Positions 6,595 through 12,558 of a stretch of 12,558 nucleotides of DNA are shown in pieces (positions within the stretch are counted from its first letter, which is position 1; each line of letters opens with the position of its first letter). The notes below the pieces were generated by a model. The model worked only from the letters and a program-made list of their open reading frames with translations. It was not told the DNA's origin and ran no database searches. Source of the stretch: Verrucomicrobiota bacterium (GTDB taxonomy: Bacteria; Verrucomicrobiota; Verrucomicrobiia; Opitutales; UBA953); NCBI GenBank assembly GCA_009917805.1, contig RGES01000028.1, forward strand, positions 1 through 12,558, given 5' to 3'. A program made the position numbers and the translations under genes.

Positions 6595-7161
6595 TCACTC
6601 CGCGGCCTTGCGGACGAGCACCGACGCCGCCGGCTGGCCTTTGCCCTTGCCGATGACCTTGCGCAGCTTCCATCCCTCGGGCACCGGGACTTCGTAACCG
6701 CCGGGCGCCTCGAGGATCACGCGCACATGCGCGCCTTCCTCGGCGTAACCGACGGCGGTCGCGGCGATCTCCGCGCCCTTGGTCTGCCACAGCTCCCAGG
6801 GCGGATCCGCGAAGACGAGGTCGAAGCGCCCTGCGGCCACGCCGGGCTTGGTCGCATCGCCGGTGATCTTCGTGAAAGGCAGTTCGGCGAGGCCCATCGA
6901 CTTCGCGACCGCGGCGGCGTTGGCCGTCAGCTCGGCGCCGATGCGCTGGTCGACGCACGTCGCGCGCAGGGCGCCACGGCTGAGCGACTCGAGGCCGTAG
7001 GCGCCGGTGCCGGCGAAGAGATCAAGCACGGCCGTGCCCGGCACGAACGCCGCGAGCGAGTTGAACACCGCCTCGCGGATGTAGTCCGTGGCCGGACGCA
7101 CGCCGCCCTGCGTGGGAACGCGGAGCTGGATACCTCGAGCGATGCCGCCGGTGACGCGCAT
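6595..7161 (-). CDS. rsmD: 16S rRNA (guanine966-N2)-methyltransferase
   Basis: 188 residues, normal for RsmD, a Rossmann-fold SAM-dependent enzyme that methylates G966 of 16S rRNA. The N-terminus MRVTGGIARGIQLRVP and VRPATDYIREAVFNSL match the family's 'RI..G..RGR.L..P' and 'RPT.D.VREA.FN.L'. SAM motif I is VLDLFAGTGAYGLESLSRGA (45-64), and catalytic motif IV is FADPPW (117-122), with Trp instead of the usual Tyr/Phe. The start lies 30 nt after the fpg stop on the same strand, so the two are probably co-transcribed. The stop codon touches the rsmE stop (shared TGATCA at 6592-6597). Identification is firm. Confidence 0.94.
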   Translation of the reverse strand: MRVTGGIARGIQLRVPTQGGVRPATDYIREAVFNSLAAFVPGTAVLDLFAGTGAYGLESLSRGALRATCVDQRIGAELTANAAAVAKSMGLAELPFTKITGDATKPGVAAGRFDLVFADPPWELWQTKGAEIAATAVGYAEEGAHVRVILEAPGGYEVPVPEGWKLRKVIGKGKGQPAASVLVRKAAE

Positions 7162-7191
7162 GGGTTCAAATTCGCGCGGGCGCGCGGAAGG

Positions 7192-8007
7192 TCAACGGCG
7201 TTCGATGCCGAGCACCTGCCGCTCGGGCGACCAGCACGTGGTGCGACCGCCGATCTCTTCCCGGACCAACGGCTTCTTCGAACGCGGGCAACGGCCGCCG
7301 TCCTTCCAGCGGTGGTTGAAGAGCCAGGTGTCCGGCGGATCGGACCAGTCCTTGCCGATGACCGCCATCGCCTCGGCGCAGACCTCGCGGAGCGTCGCGT
7401 GCAATTTGCGGACGGACTTCGGGCCGAACCCGCCCGCCTTCGCCTGCGGATGGAAGCCCGCGCGCCAGAGCACTTCGTCCGCCATCCAGTTGCCGATGCC
7501 GGGAAAACGTTCCTGCATGAGCAGCACCGGCTTGATCGCCGTACGGGCGCGTCGGCGCAGGAAGACCTCGACGACGCCGACGGTGAATTCCGGCGAAAGG
7601 ATCGCGGGCGGAATCTTCTCCCACCAAGGCGGCACGCCCACGCCTTGCCAGAACTGGATGCGTCCGAACTGCCGGGGGTCGACGAAGACGAGTTCCTTGC
7701 CGCCGGCCATCGTCAGCTTGAAATGGTCATAGGGCGTCGGCTCGCGATCGGCATCGCCGACTTCGAGTCGGCCGGTCATCCCGAGGTGCACGCCGATCCA
7801 GGTGTTTCCCGAGAAACGGAACGCCATCTGCTTGGCGGCCGCGAAGGACTCGAGGAGCTTAGCGCCCGTCAGAGCCTTGGTCAGCGCCTTCGCGTCAACG
7901 GCACGACCGACACGCGCCTTCGGATTCAGGAAGACCTTCGCGGCCTTCCGGCCGATGCCTGGATTCCAGCGACGACGGAAATATTCGACTTCGGCGAGCT
8001 CGGGCAT
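7192..8007 (-). CDS. mutM: Formamidopyrimidine-DNA glycosylase family protein with degenerate zinc finger
   Basis: 271 residues from the ATG at 8007, chosen because it exposes the catalytic N-terminus M-P2-E3-LAEVE; the upstream in-frame extension would bury it. The Fpg/Nei family excises oxidised bases with AP-lyase activity. Conserved elements: P2 nucleophile, E3, K59 (AAAKQM, in place of the usual RRGKYL lysine), HLGMTGRL (74-81), DPRQFGRI (110-117) and the helix-two-turn-helix IGNWMADEVLWRAGFHP (171-187). The C-terminal finger reads CPRS (240-243) ... GGRTT (253-257) CWSPERQ (258-264): of the four Cys ligands only Cys240 is in place, the others being Ser243, Ser260 and Arg263. The DNA-contacting Arg of the finger (R255) is kept. 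This suggests a zincless finger. Cotranscription with rsmD downstream is likely. Confidence 0.88.
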   Translation of the reverse strand: MPELAEVEYFRRRWNPGIGRKAAKVFLNPKARVGRAVDAKALTKALTGAKLLESFAAAKQMAFRFSGNTWIGVHLGMTGRLEVGDADREPTPYDHFKLTMAGGKELVFVDPRQFGRIQFWQGVGVPPWWEKIPPAILSPEFTVGVVEVFLRRRARTAIKPVLLMQERFPGIGNWMADEVLWRAGFHPQAKAGGFGPKSVRKLHATLREVCAEAMAVIGKDWSDPPDTWLFNHRWKDGGRCPRSKKPLVREEIGGRTTCWSPERQVLGIERR

Positions 8008-8060
8008 GGCCAAACACCCTGCGAAAATAGCCATGGGGCGCAAGGCGGCGAGGTGGCACG

Positions 8061-8090
8061 AAAAGGGCGCCCCCACCCGGAGGCGCCCTT
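8061..8090 (-). terminator. Intrinsic terminator of the TorF-like porin gene
   Basis: A 9-bp perfect stem AAGGGCGCC (8063-8071) / GGCGCCCTT (8082-8090) with a 10-nt loop. Read on the minus strand it ends in four consecutive T (8064-8061), the right polarity to stop transcripts of the gene ending at 8116. It lies between that gene and the fpg start (8007), separating the two transcription units. Confidence 0.75.
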
Positions 8091-8115
8091 GGTGCTATGA
8101 GCAGACCAAGACGGA

Positions 8116-8745
8116 CTAAAAGACCTTCTTGAGGGTGAAAGCCGTGATATTGTCCCCGCCTTCAAGCTCGGAATAGGAAACCGTCGCGGTGAATCCGAGT
8201 ACCGGGTAGCTGGCGGATACGGCGTAATCATAGACGTCGGTCTCCGTCTGGCCGTAATGCAGGCCGATGTTCAACCCTTTGACGGCGGCCACGTCGTAGC
8301 TATAATTGGCTTCGTAGTAGTAATCGGACAAGACGCCCGAAACGCCGTCGGAATACTTGAGGGTCAGGCCGGCGTAAGTGGCGGCGATGTTGGCTTCGCC
8401 GCCGTTCGGGGCGGTGTTGTAGGTGTAATTGATATAACCGACCGAAAAATCGACCGCACCCAGCTTGAAGGCGTAATTGGCGTAGAGGTCGATCTCGAGG
8501 CCGCCGAAGGCGTCGGAGACATTGGAAGCCCAGAGCCCGGCCGACAGGCCCGATGCGTGGACTACGTCATACCCGCCCTGCAACGCCGCCTTGCCTGCGG
8601 TCTGCGAGACGCCGCGGAAGACATAGTCGCTGGTGAGCGCGATGTTGCCCGAGGCGGTGAAGGACGCGGGAGCGTCGGCGGCCTGGGCGGCGATCGAGGA
8701 AGCAGCGGCGAGGAAGGCTACTGCGAGTTTGGTGTTGGTCTTCAT
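8116..8745 (-). CDS. TorF-like putative outer-membrane porin
   Basis: 209 residues from the ATG at 8745, chosen because it begins with a clean signal peptide (MKTNTKLAVAFLAAASSIAAQA, probable cleavage after Ala22). Longer in-frame starts upstream would run into the sigma-54 element. The mature protein opens with GNIALTSDYVFRGVSQT, then QGGYDVVHASGLSAGLWASNV, diagnostic of the TorF putative porin family (TIGR02001). Alternating aromatic/polar beta-strand segments rich in Tyr run through to a C-terminal Phe (TLKKVF), as expected of a beta-barrel inserted by BAM. The substrate is unknown; in proteobacteria related genes often lie near ammonium-transport and nitrogen-regulation genes. It is monocistronic by context: a sigma-54-type promoter upstream and an intrinsic terminator downstream. 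The leader is CA-rich with no Shine-Dalgarno motif. Confidence 0.85.
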   Translation of the reverse strand: MKTNTKLAVAFLAAASSIAAQAADAPASFTASGNIALTSDYVFRGVSQTAGKAALQGGYDVVHASGLSAGLWASNVSDAFGGLEIDLYANYAFKLGAVDFSVGYINYTYNTAPNGGEANIAATYAGLTLKYSDGVSGVLSDYYYEANYSYDVAAVKGLNIGLHYGQTETDVYDYAVSASYPVLGFTATVSYSELEGGDNITAFTLKKVF

Positions 8746-8788
8746 GGTGGTGGTGTTTTTGGTGGGTGCTTGGTAGCGACACCCATTG

Positions 8789-8804
8789 AGCATCGGTCGT
8801 GCCA
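8789..8804 (-). promoter_or_regulatory. Sigma-54 (-24/-12) promoter of the TorF-like gene
   Basis: The minus strand reads TGGCACGACCGATGCT, against the RpoN consensus TGGCACG-N4-TTGCW. It matches 11 of the 12 specified positions, including the invariant GG and GC at correct spacing; the only mismatch is the first T of TTGC. A further T precedes it as in TTGGCACG. The expected transcription start is near 8778, giving a leader of about 33 nt to the ATG at 8745. The match is read from the sequence; activity is inferred. Confidence 0.8.
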
Positions 8805-8838
8805 AACCGTTTTTCCGCGTCGGCGCGGCGGAAAACGT

Positions 8839-8855
8839 GTCACGATTTCGTCACG
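8839..8855. repeat. GTCACG direct repeat, 11-bp period
   Basis: GTCACG occurs at 8839-8844 and again at 8850-8855, an 11-bp start-to-start distance (about one helical turn). The perfect palindrome CACGCGTG (8852-8859) overlaps the second copy. It lies between the sigma-54 element and the distal inverted repeat. It could be a regulator or IHF-like contact site; no named motif is claimed. Confidence 0.3.
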
Positions 8856-8879
8856 CGTGCCGAAAGTCGGCGGAGGCGA

Positions 8880-8906
8880 TTTTCGAATGTGAGCAACATG
8901 CGAAAA
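8880..8906. promoter_or_regulatory. Inverted repeat, candidate enhancer site for a sigma-54 activator
   Basis: Arms TTTTCGAATGT (8880-8890) and ACATGCGAAAA (8896-8906) are inverted repeats with one mismatch in 11 and a 5-bp spacer (GAGCA). The centre at 8893 is about 115 bp upstream of the predicted start of the TorF-like gene, the usual distance for enhancer sites of RpoN activators. It is also about 90 bp upstream of the divergent aldo-keto reductase start, so it could serve that gene instead. The regulator is unknown. Confidence 0.5.
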
Positions 8907-8980
8907 ATTCGCCACCGGCGGCGGCGCGGCTCCGCTTTTTCGCTCTGGCTAAAAAGACGCACGCCCGCTTGATTATCTCC

Positions 8981-9973
8981 ATGCACCAAGCCGACCCCGC
9001 TCGCTACGCCCACGCGTCCTTCCAGGCTCGTTGCGGCAAGTCGGGGCTGCACCTGCCGAAGGTCTCGCTGGGGCTCTGGCACAACTTCGGCAGCGTCGAT
9101 GACTTCGCGAACGCCCGCGCGATCGCCCTGCGCGCCTTCGACCTAGGCGTCACGCACTTCGACCTCGCCAACAACTACGGCCCGGTCCCGGGCTCGGCGG
9201 AGACCAACTTCGGTCGGATCCTGCGCGACGACCTCGGCGCCTACCGCGACGAACTGATCGTCTCGACCAAGGCCGGCTACACCATGTGGCCCGGGCCGCA
9301 CGGCGACTTCGGCTCACGCAAATACCTGCTGGCATCCTTGGACCAATCCTTGAAGCGGATGGGGCTCCCGTACGTGGACATCTTCTACAGTCACCGGCGC
9401 GACCCGCATACCCCGATGGAAGAGACGATGGGGGCGCTCGCCCAGGCCGTCCGCTCCGGCAAGGCCCTCTACGCCGCCCTCTCCAATTACAATCCGGCCG
9501 ACACCGCCCGGGCGTGCGCGATCCTCCGGGACCTCGGGACCCCGTGCGTCGTGCACCAACCCAAATACAGCCTGTTCGAGCGCACCCCGGAAGCCGGCCT
9601 GCTCGAGACCGTCGAAAAGGAAGGCATCGGCTGCGCGGTCTTCTCTCCGCTCGCCCAAGGCATGCTGACCGACCGCTACCTTCAGGGCATCCCGGCCGAC
9701 GCCCGGGCCGGCAAGCCGCACGGATTCCTCAAGGCCGAACAGGTCGACGCCGCGCGCATGGCCAAGGTCCGCCAGCTCGCGAAAGTCGCCGAGGAACGCG
9801 GCCAGCCCCTCGCCTCGATGGCCCTCGCCTGGGTGCTCCGCGACAAGCGGGTGACCACGGCGATCATCGGCGCGAGCAAGGTCGCCCAGCTCGAACAATG
9901 CGTCGCCGCAGCCCATTCCGCTCCGTTCGCCTCCGAGGAACTGAAGCGGATCGACGCGATCCTGGCCGGCTGA
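8981..9973 (+). CDS. yghZ: YghZ/Gpr-type aldo-keto reductase (L-glyceraldehyde 3-phosphate reductase family)
   Basis: 330 residues from the ATG at 8981; the open frame extends upstream through the regulatory region but that part has no family similarity. The (beta/alpha)8 NADPH-dependent reductase is very close to E. coli YghZ (AKR14A). Shared blocks include CGKSGLHLPKVSLGLWHNFG, FDLGVTHFDLANNYGP and GSRKYLLASLDQSLKRMG. Catalytic tetrad positions are visible: D61, Y66, K97 (VSTKAGY) and H138 (FYSHRR). The cofactor-binding IGASKVAQLEQ near the C-terminus is present. YghZ reduces L-glyceraldehyde 3-phosphate and methylglyoxal, so a detoxification role is likely. It ends shorter than E. coli YghZ (346 aa), lacking only the tail. 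It is the first gene of a plus-strand run with the Nudix gene 49 nt downstream. Confidence 0.92.
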   Translation: MHQADPARYAHASFQARCGKSGLHLPKVSLGLWHNFGSVDDFANARAIALRAFDLGVTHFDLANNYGPVPGSAETNFGRILRDDLGAYRDELIVSTKAGYTMWPGPHGDFGSRKYLLASLDQSLKRMGLPYVDIFYSHRRDPHTPMEETMGALAQAVRSGKALYAALSNYNPADTARACAILRDLGTPCVVHQPKYSLFERTPEAGLLETVEKEGIGCAVFSPLAQGMLTDRYLQGIPADARAGKPHGFLKAEQVDAARMAKVRQLAKVAEERGQPLASMALAWVLRDKRVTTAIIGASKVAQLEQCVAAAHSAPFASEELKRIDAILAG

Positions 9974-10022
9974 AGAGCACTCCGGGGTTGTGCCGGCGGA
10001 GCCCGCCCGCAAGGTGGAGTCC

Positions 10023-10544
10023 ATGTCCGCCGGCGCTCCCCTGCCCTTCAAGATCAGCGTCCTCGTCTTCATGCACGACGAGGCCGGCCGGCTTCTGCTC
10101 ATCCAACGCACGAAGGCCCCCAACCTGGGCTGCTGGAGCCCCATCGGCGGCAAGCTGGAGATGGCCACGGGCGAATCCCCGTTCGAATGCGCCGTCCGCG
10201 AGACGGAAGAAGAGACCGGCGCGAAGATCGCGACCACGGACCTCCATCTCTTCGGCATGATCTCCGAGAAAGGCTACGAAGGCCAGTCGCACTGGCTGAT
10301 GTTCCTCTTCGACTGCCGCAAGCCCCTCAAGGGCCTCCCGCAGACGATCGACGAAGGCCGGTTCGGCTTCTTCGCCCGCGAGGACCTCGCCCGCACCGCC
10401 GTCCCGGAGACAGACCGCACCCTGCTCTGGCCCATCTACGACGAGCATCGCCGCGGCTTCATCGCGTATCGCGCCGAATGCCATCCGGGACAGCCGCTCC
10501 GGATGATCGTCGAAGAGACGCGCGACCGGCCTAACCTCGACTGA
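10023..10544 (+). CDS. Nudix hydrolase
   Basis: 173 residues from the ATG at 10023, preferred because AAGGTGGAG lies just upstream as a plausible ribosome binding site; a GTG at 9990 would add 11 residues. The fold starts with FKISVLVFMHDEAGRLLLIQR. The Nudix box runs from G43 to G66: GKLEMATGESPFECAVRE then TEEETG, i.e. E51-x7-R59-E60 and E63-E64-x-G66. There are two extra residues between the first Gly and E51 relative to the classic G-x5-E spacing. Metal-binding Glu residues are intact, so it should be active on a nucleoside-diphosphate-linked substrate; which one cannot be told. The stop is 2 nt before the next ATG, so the pair is almost certainly translationally coupled. Confidence 0.9.
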   Translation: MSAGAPLPFKISVLVFMHDEAGRLLLIQRTKAPNLGCWSPIGGKLEMATGESPFECAVRETEEETGAKIATTDLHLFGMISEKGYEGQSHWLMFLFDCRKPLKGLPQTIDEGRFGFFAREDLARTAVPETDRTLLWPIYDEHRRGFIAYRAECHPGQPLRMIVEETRDRPNLD

Positions 10545-10546
10545 CG

Positions 10547-11599
10547 ATGGACGCCGCCGGATCCGAAGCCGAGTTCAAGCGCACCAACCGGAAGCCGGCC
10601 TATCCGATCGGCGCCGAGCTCCGCGCCTACCTCTCGCGCGAAGGCCGCGAGGTGCCCCTGCCCGTCACGTACGCGGAACTGCGCGACTTCACGGCCGCGA
10701 TGCCCTTGCTCGAACGCGGCAAGGATACCCTCTGGGAAACCGTCGCCTACCCGCCCGAAGTCATGAGCCGCCTCTCCCAAGGCCTGCTCGAGACGTACGC
10801 CCTGCTCCGCGGCGAAGGCGGCATGAAGGTCTTCAGCCACGTCTACGTCGACCGCGTCGACTTCTGCTCTTTCGGCAACTCGCAACCCTTCCGCGTCCGC
10901 ATCGTCAACGCGTACAACGAGAACCACGACTACTTCTACGTGAAGGTCGGCGACGCCTCGCGCGTCTGCGGACTCGAGCTCGAGCACCTGCTCTCGCCGA
11001 ACCGCATGCTCTACCTCACCTGGGGCGAGACGTTGGTCGAGGAACACGTCACGGGCATCCCCGGCGACATCTTCGCCGAGAAGTGGCTCGACGCCGACGG
11101 GCACCATCCGGTGCGCCTCGCCAAGGAGCTGATCAAGTTCGAGGAGCGCTGCCTCGTCCGCCTCCTCGGCGACATGCGCGCCTACAACTTCGTCATCGCC
11201 GTCACCCCGGACTTCGACGCCACCGCCATCCGCGTCCGCGCCATGGACTTCGACCAGCAGAGCTACGACGGGCGCCTGCGGTTCTACCTTCCGGGTTCCT
11301 TCAAGGAGAACCGCCCCTTCGCCCAGCTCTGCGCCAAGCACATCAACGCCGCCTCCGCCGCCCAGTACCGGCGCGAAGAACAGTCGCTCATCCACCGCCG
11401 ACACCTCGCCGCGCCCGACCGGGTCAAGGACCTCCTGGCCGCCATGCGGGCCAACCCCCTCACCAGCAGCGAAAAGGCGAAGGAACTGGCCGACGGTCTG
11501 GCCGAATACCATCGCGACCCCGCCTTCCGGCAGCACGCGGACATGGCCGGCCTGATCGGCGAAAGCCTCGCCCGGCTCGACCGGGTCCTGCGCTCCTAA
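10547..11599 (+). CDS. Unrecognised 350-aa protein with kinase-like motif order
   Basis: I do not recognise a named family. It is a soluble protein without signal peptide or membrane segment. The most conserved-looking stretches are FYVKVGDASRVCGLELEHLL (130-149), LVEEHVTGIPGDIF (163-176), ERCLVRLLGDMRAYNFVI (200-217) and RAMDFDQQSYDGR (231-243). Their order resembles a protein-kinase-like or aminoglycoside-kinase-like core: K133 (beta3 Lys), E144 or E146 (helix C Glu), D209-x4-N214 (catalytic loop, same spacing as HRD....N) and D234/D236 (DFG Asp). This is inference from motif spacing. The C-terminal third (270-350) is helical and basic. The ATG is 2 nt after the Nudix stop, arguing for a shared function. 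The gene ends with three consecutive in-frame stops (TAA TAG TAA). Confidence 0.8.
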   Translation: MDAAGSEAEFKRTNRKPAYPIGAELRAYLSREGREVPLPVTYAELRDFTAAMPLLERGKDTLWETVAYPPEVMSRLSQGLLETYALLRGEGGMKVFSHVYVDRVDFCSFGNSQPFRVRIVNAYNENHDYFYVKVGDASRVCGLELEHLLSPNRMLYLTWGETLVEEHVTGIPGDIFAEKWLDADGHHPVRLAKELIKFEERCLVRLLGDMRAYNFVIAVTPDFDATAIRVRAMDFDQQSYDGRLRFYLPGSFKENRPFAQLCAKHINAASAAQYRREEQSLIHRRHLAAPDRVKDLLAAMRANPLTSSEKAKELADGLAEYHRDPAFRQHADMAGLIGESLARLDRVLRS

Positions 11600-11651
11600 T
11601 AGTAAGCGCTGGACAGGACGCGCGCCGAGTGGGCAAACTCCGAGGCCTGCG

Positions 11652-12478
11652 ATGAGCGACTCCTTAAGGCACGAATGCGGCATTGCCCTTGTCCGGCTGA
11701 CCAAGGACCTGAAGTGGTATCAGGAGAAGTACGGCACCCCGCTCCACGGCTTCAACCAGCTCTTCCTCCTGATGGAGAAGCAGCATAACCGCGGCCAGGA
11801 CGGCGCGGGCATCGGCTGCGTCAAGATCGGCGCCGAGAACGGCGAGGCCTTCCTCTTCCGCGACCGCGAGATCGGCGCCCAGGGCCTGACCCAGATCTTC
11901 ACCCGCCAGATCAAGACCTACTCGGACAAGATGCGCGAAGGGGTCATCGTCCCCGAATTCGCCGAGACGGTGAAGCGCCACTTCGACTTCGGCGGCGAAC
12001 TCCTCCTCGGCCACCTCCGCTACGGCACCTCGGGCAACTTCGACTCGGTCTCCTGCCATCCGTACGCCCGCAAGTCCATCTGGCCGACCCGCAACCTGCT
12101 CGTCGCCGGCAACTTCAACCTCACCAACACCAACGAGCTCAACGCCTCGCTGACGCAGCGCGGCGCGCACGTCATCTACTCGACCGACACGCAGTCGATC
12201 CTCGAGGAGATCGGCTTCTGGCTCGACGAGGAACACGACCGCCTCTTCAAGGCCTTCAAGGACCAGGGGCTCGAAGGCGCCGCGGTGCAGACGGAGATCT
12301 CCAAGCACATGGACATCGGCAACGTCCTGCGCAAGGCCGCCAAGAACTGGGACGGCGGTTACGCCATCGCCGGCCTCGTCGGCAACGGCGACAGCTTCGT
12401 CATCCGCGACCCGAACGGCATCCGCCCGTGCTGGTACGCCCGCACCGAGGACCTCATCGCGGTGGCTTCCGAACGCGT
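11652..12478 (+). CDS. purF: Amidophosphoribosyltransferase, N-terminal part (interrupted by chimeric contig end)
   Basis: About 275 residues of PurF, which makes phosphoribosylamine from PRPP and glutamine in the first step of purine synthesis. It starts MSDSLRHECGIALVRL, with Cys9 as the glutaminase nucleophile (class II, Ntn hydrolase) once the short propeptide is removed. Further motifs are MEKQHNRGQDGAGIG, LLLGHLRYGTSG, VAGNFNLTN (in place of the classic HNGNLTN) and VIRDPNGIRPCWYA. The wording matches the long Bacteroidetes/PVC-type PurF (about 600-635 aa) rather than the E. coli type. GAGG lies 6 nt before the ATG. After VASERVAL the frame runs into an inverted copy of its own upstream DNA, so residues beyond about 276 are artefactual. 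The PRPP-binding domain is missing because the contig ends. Confidence 0.93.
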
Positions 12479-12558
12479 CGCGCTGCGTCAGCGAGGCGTT
12501 GAGCTCGTTGGTGTTGGTGAGGTTGAAGTTGCCGGCGACGAGCAGGTTGCGGGTCGGC
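12479..12558. repeat. Fold-back chimera: exact inverted copy of 12083-12162
   Basis: The last 80 bases are the perfect reverse complement of 12083-12162 inside purF, with 316 nt between the arms, and end exactly at the contig terminus. A perfect inverted copy of coding DNA placed mid-gene in purF is not plausible biology. It fits a fold-back chimera from multiple displacement amplification, library construction, or assembler extension into one. Confidence 0.93.

Noticed and set aside
6727..8100. A 457-codon plus-strand open frame across rsmD and fpg
   Set aside because: Antisense to two recognised genes and without any motif of its own.
8746..8805. Longer N-terminus for the TorF-like porin (MARPMLNGCRYQ...)
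   Set aside because: It would place the start inside the sigma-54 element and upstream of a well-formed signal peptide beginning at 8745.
8971..8976. GATTAT as a -10 box for the aldo-keto reductase gene
   Set aside because: It would make the transcript essentially leaderless and no matching -35 is seen at proper spacing.
10436..11704. A 422-codon minus-strand open frame opposite the 350-aa gene
   Set aside because: The plus strand has the 2-nt coupling to the Nudix gene and kinase-like motifs; the antisense frame is Gly/Val/Asp/Glu-rich shadow sequence.
11664..12308. A 214-codon minus-strand open frame opposite purF
   Set aside because: The plus-strand frame carries all PurF glutaminase motifs. 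It is easily overlooked because it has no stop before the contig end.
12083..12558. A biological inverted repeat or invertible element in purF
   Set aside because: The repeat is exact, ends precisely at the contig end and disrupts an essential gene; an amplification or assembly chimera explains it better.

Overview
The window is GC-rich bacterial chromosome from a contig with technical sequence at both ends. The best taxonomic fit is a verrucomicrobial, probably Opitutae-like bacterium. That assignment is inferred from protein style: a Bacteroidetes/PVC-type long PurF, a short RsmE variant, a Fpg with a degenerate zinc finger, and a TorF-like porin behind a sigma-54 promoter. No rRNA or marker tree is available in the window to settle it.

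Layout. Positions 1-32 are a Nextera transposase adapter, not genome. Positions 33-5016 (minus strand) hold the F-type ATP synthase operon, in transcription order atpB, atpE, atpF, atpH, atpA, atpG, atpD; atpD is cut by the contig end. Upstream on the same strand is pdxH (PNP/PMP oxidase), divergent from rsmE (16S rRNA U1498 methyltransferase). rsmE abuts convergent rsmD (16S rRNA G966 methyltransferase) with no intergenic base, and rsmD follows a Fpg/MutM-family DNA glycosylase gene. A 9-bp hairpin terminator then separates fpg from a TorF-like outer-membrane protein gene. That gene is preceded by a near-perfect sigma-54 promoter and a distal inverted repeat that could be an activator site. 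Divergent from it is a plus-strand run: a YghZ-type aldo-keto reductase, a Nudix hydrolase, an unrecognised 350-aa protein with kinase-like motif spacing, and the N-terminal part of purF. The last 80 bases are an exact inverted copy of 12083-12162, i.e. a fold-back chimera.

How the parts work together. The atp genes encode F0 (a, c10-15, b) and most of F1 (delta, alpha, gamma, start of beta); the c-subunit residues point to H+ rather than Na+ coupling. The c-subunit gene sits between an A-rich unstructured leader and a very stable GNRA-capped hairpin, a plausible way to raise its output. The delta subunit is short and lies in the same frame as atpF, five codons after its stop. Most start sites in the atp operon lack a visible Shine-Dalgarno sequence.

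No tRNA, rRNA, CRISPR array, IS element or prophage gene was seen, and no gene-free stretch exceeds 300 bases. The least explained items are the 350-aa protein coupled to the Nudix gene and the sigma-54 regulatory region.
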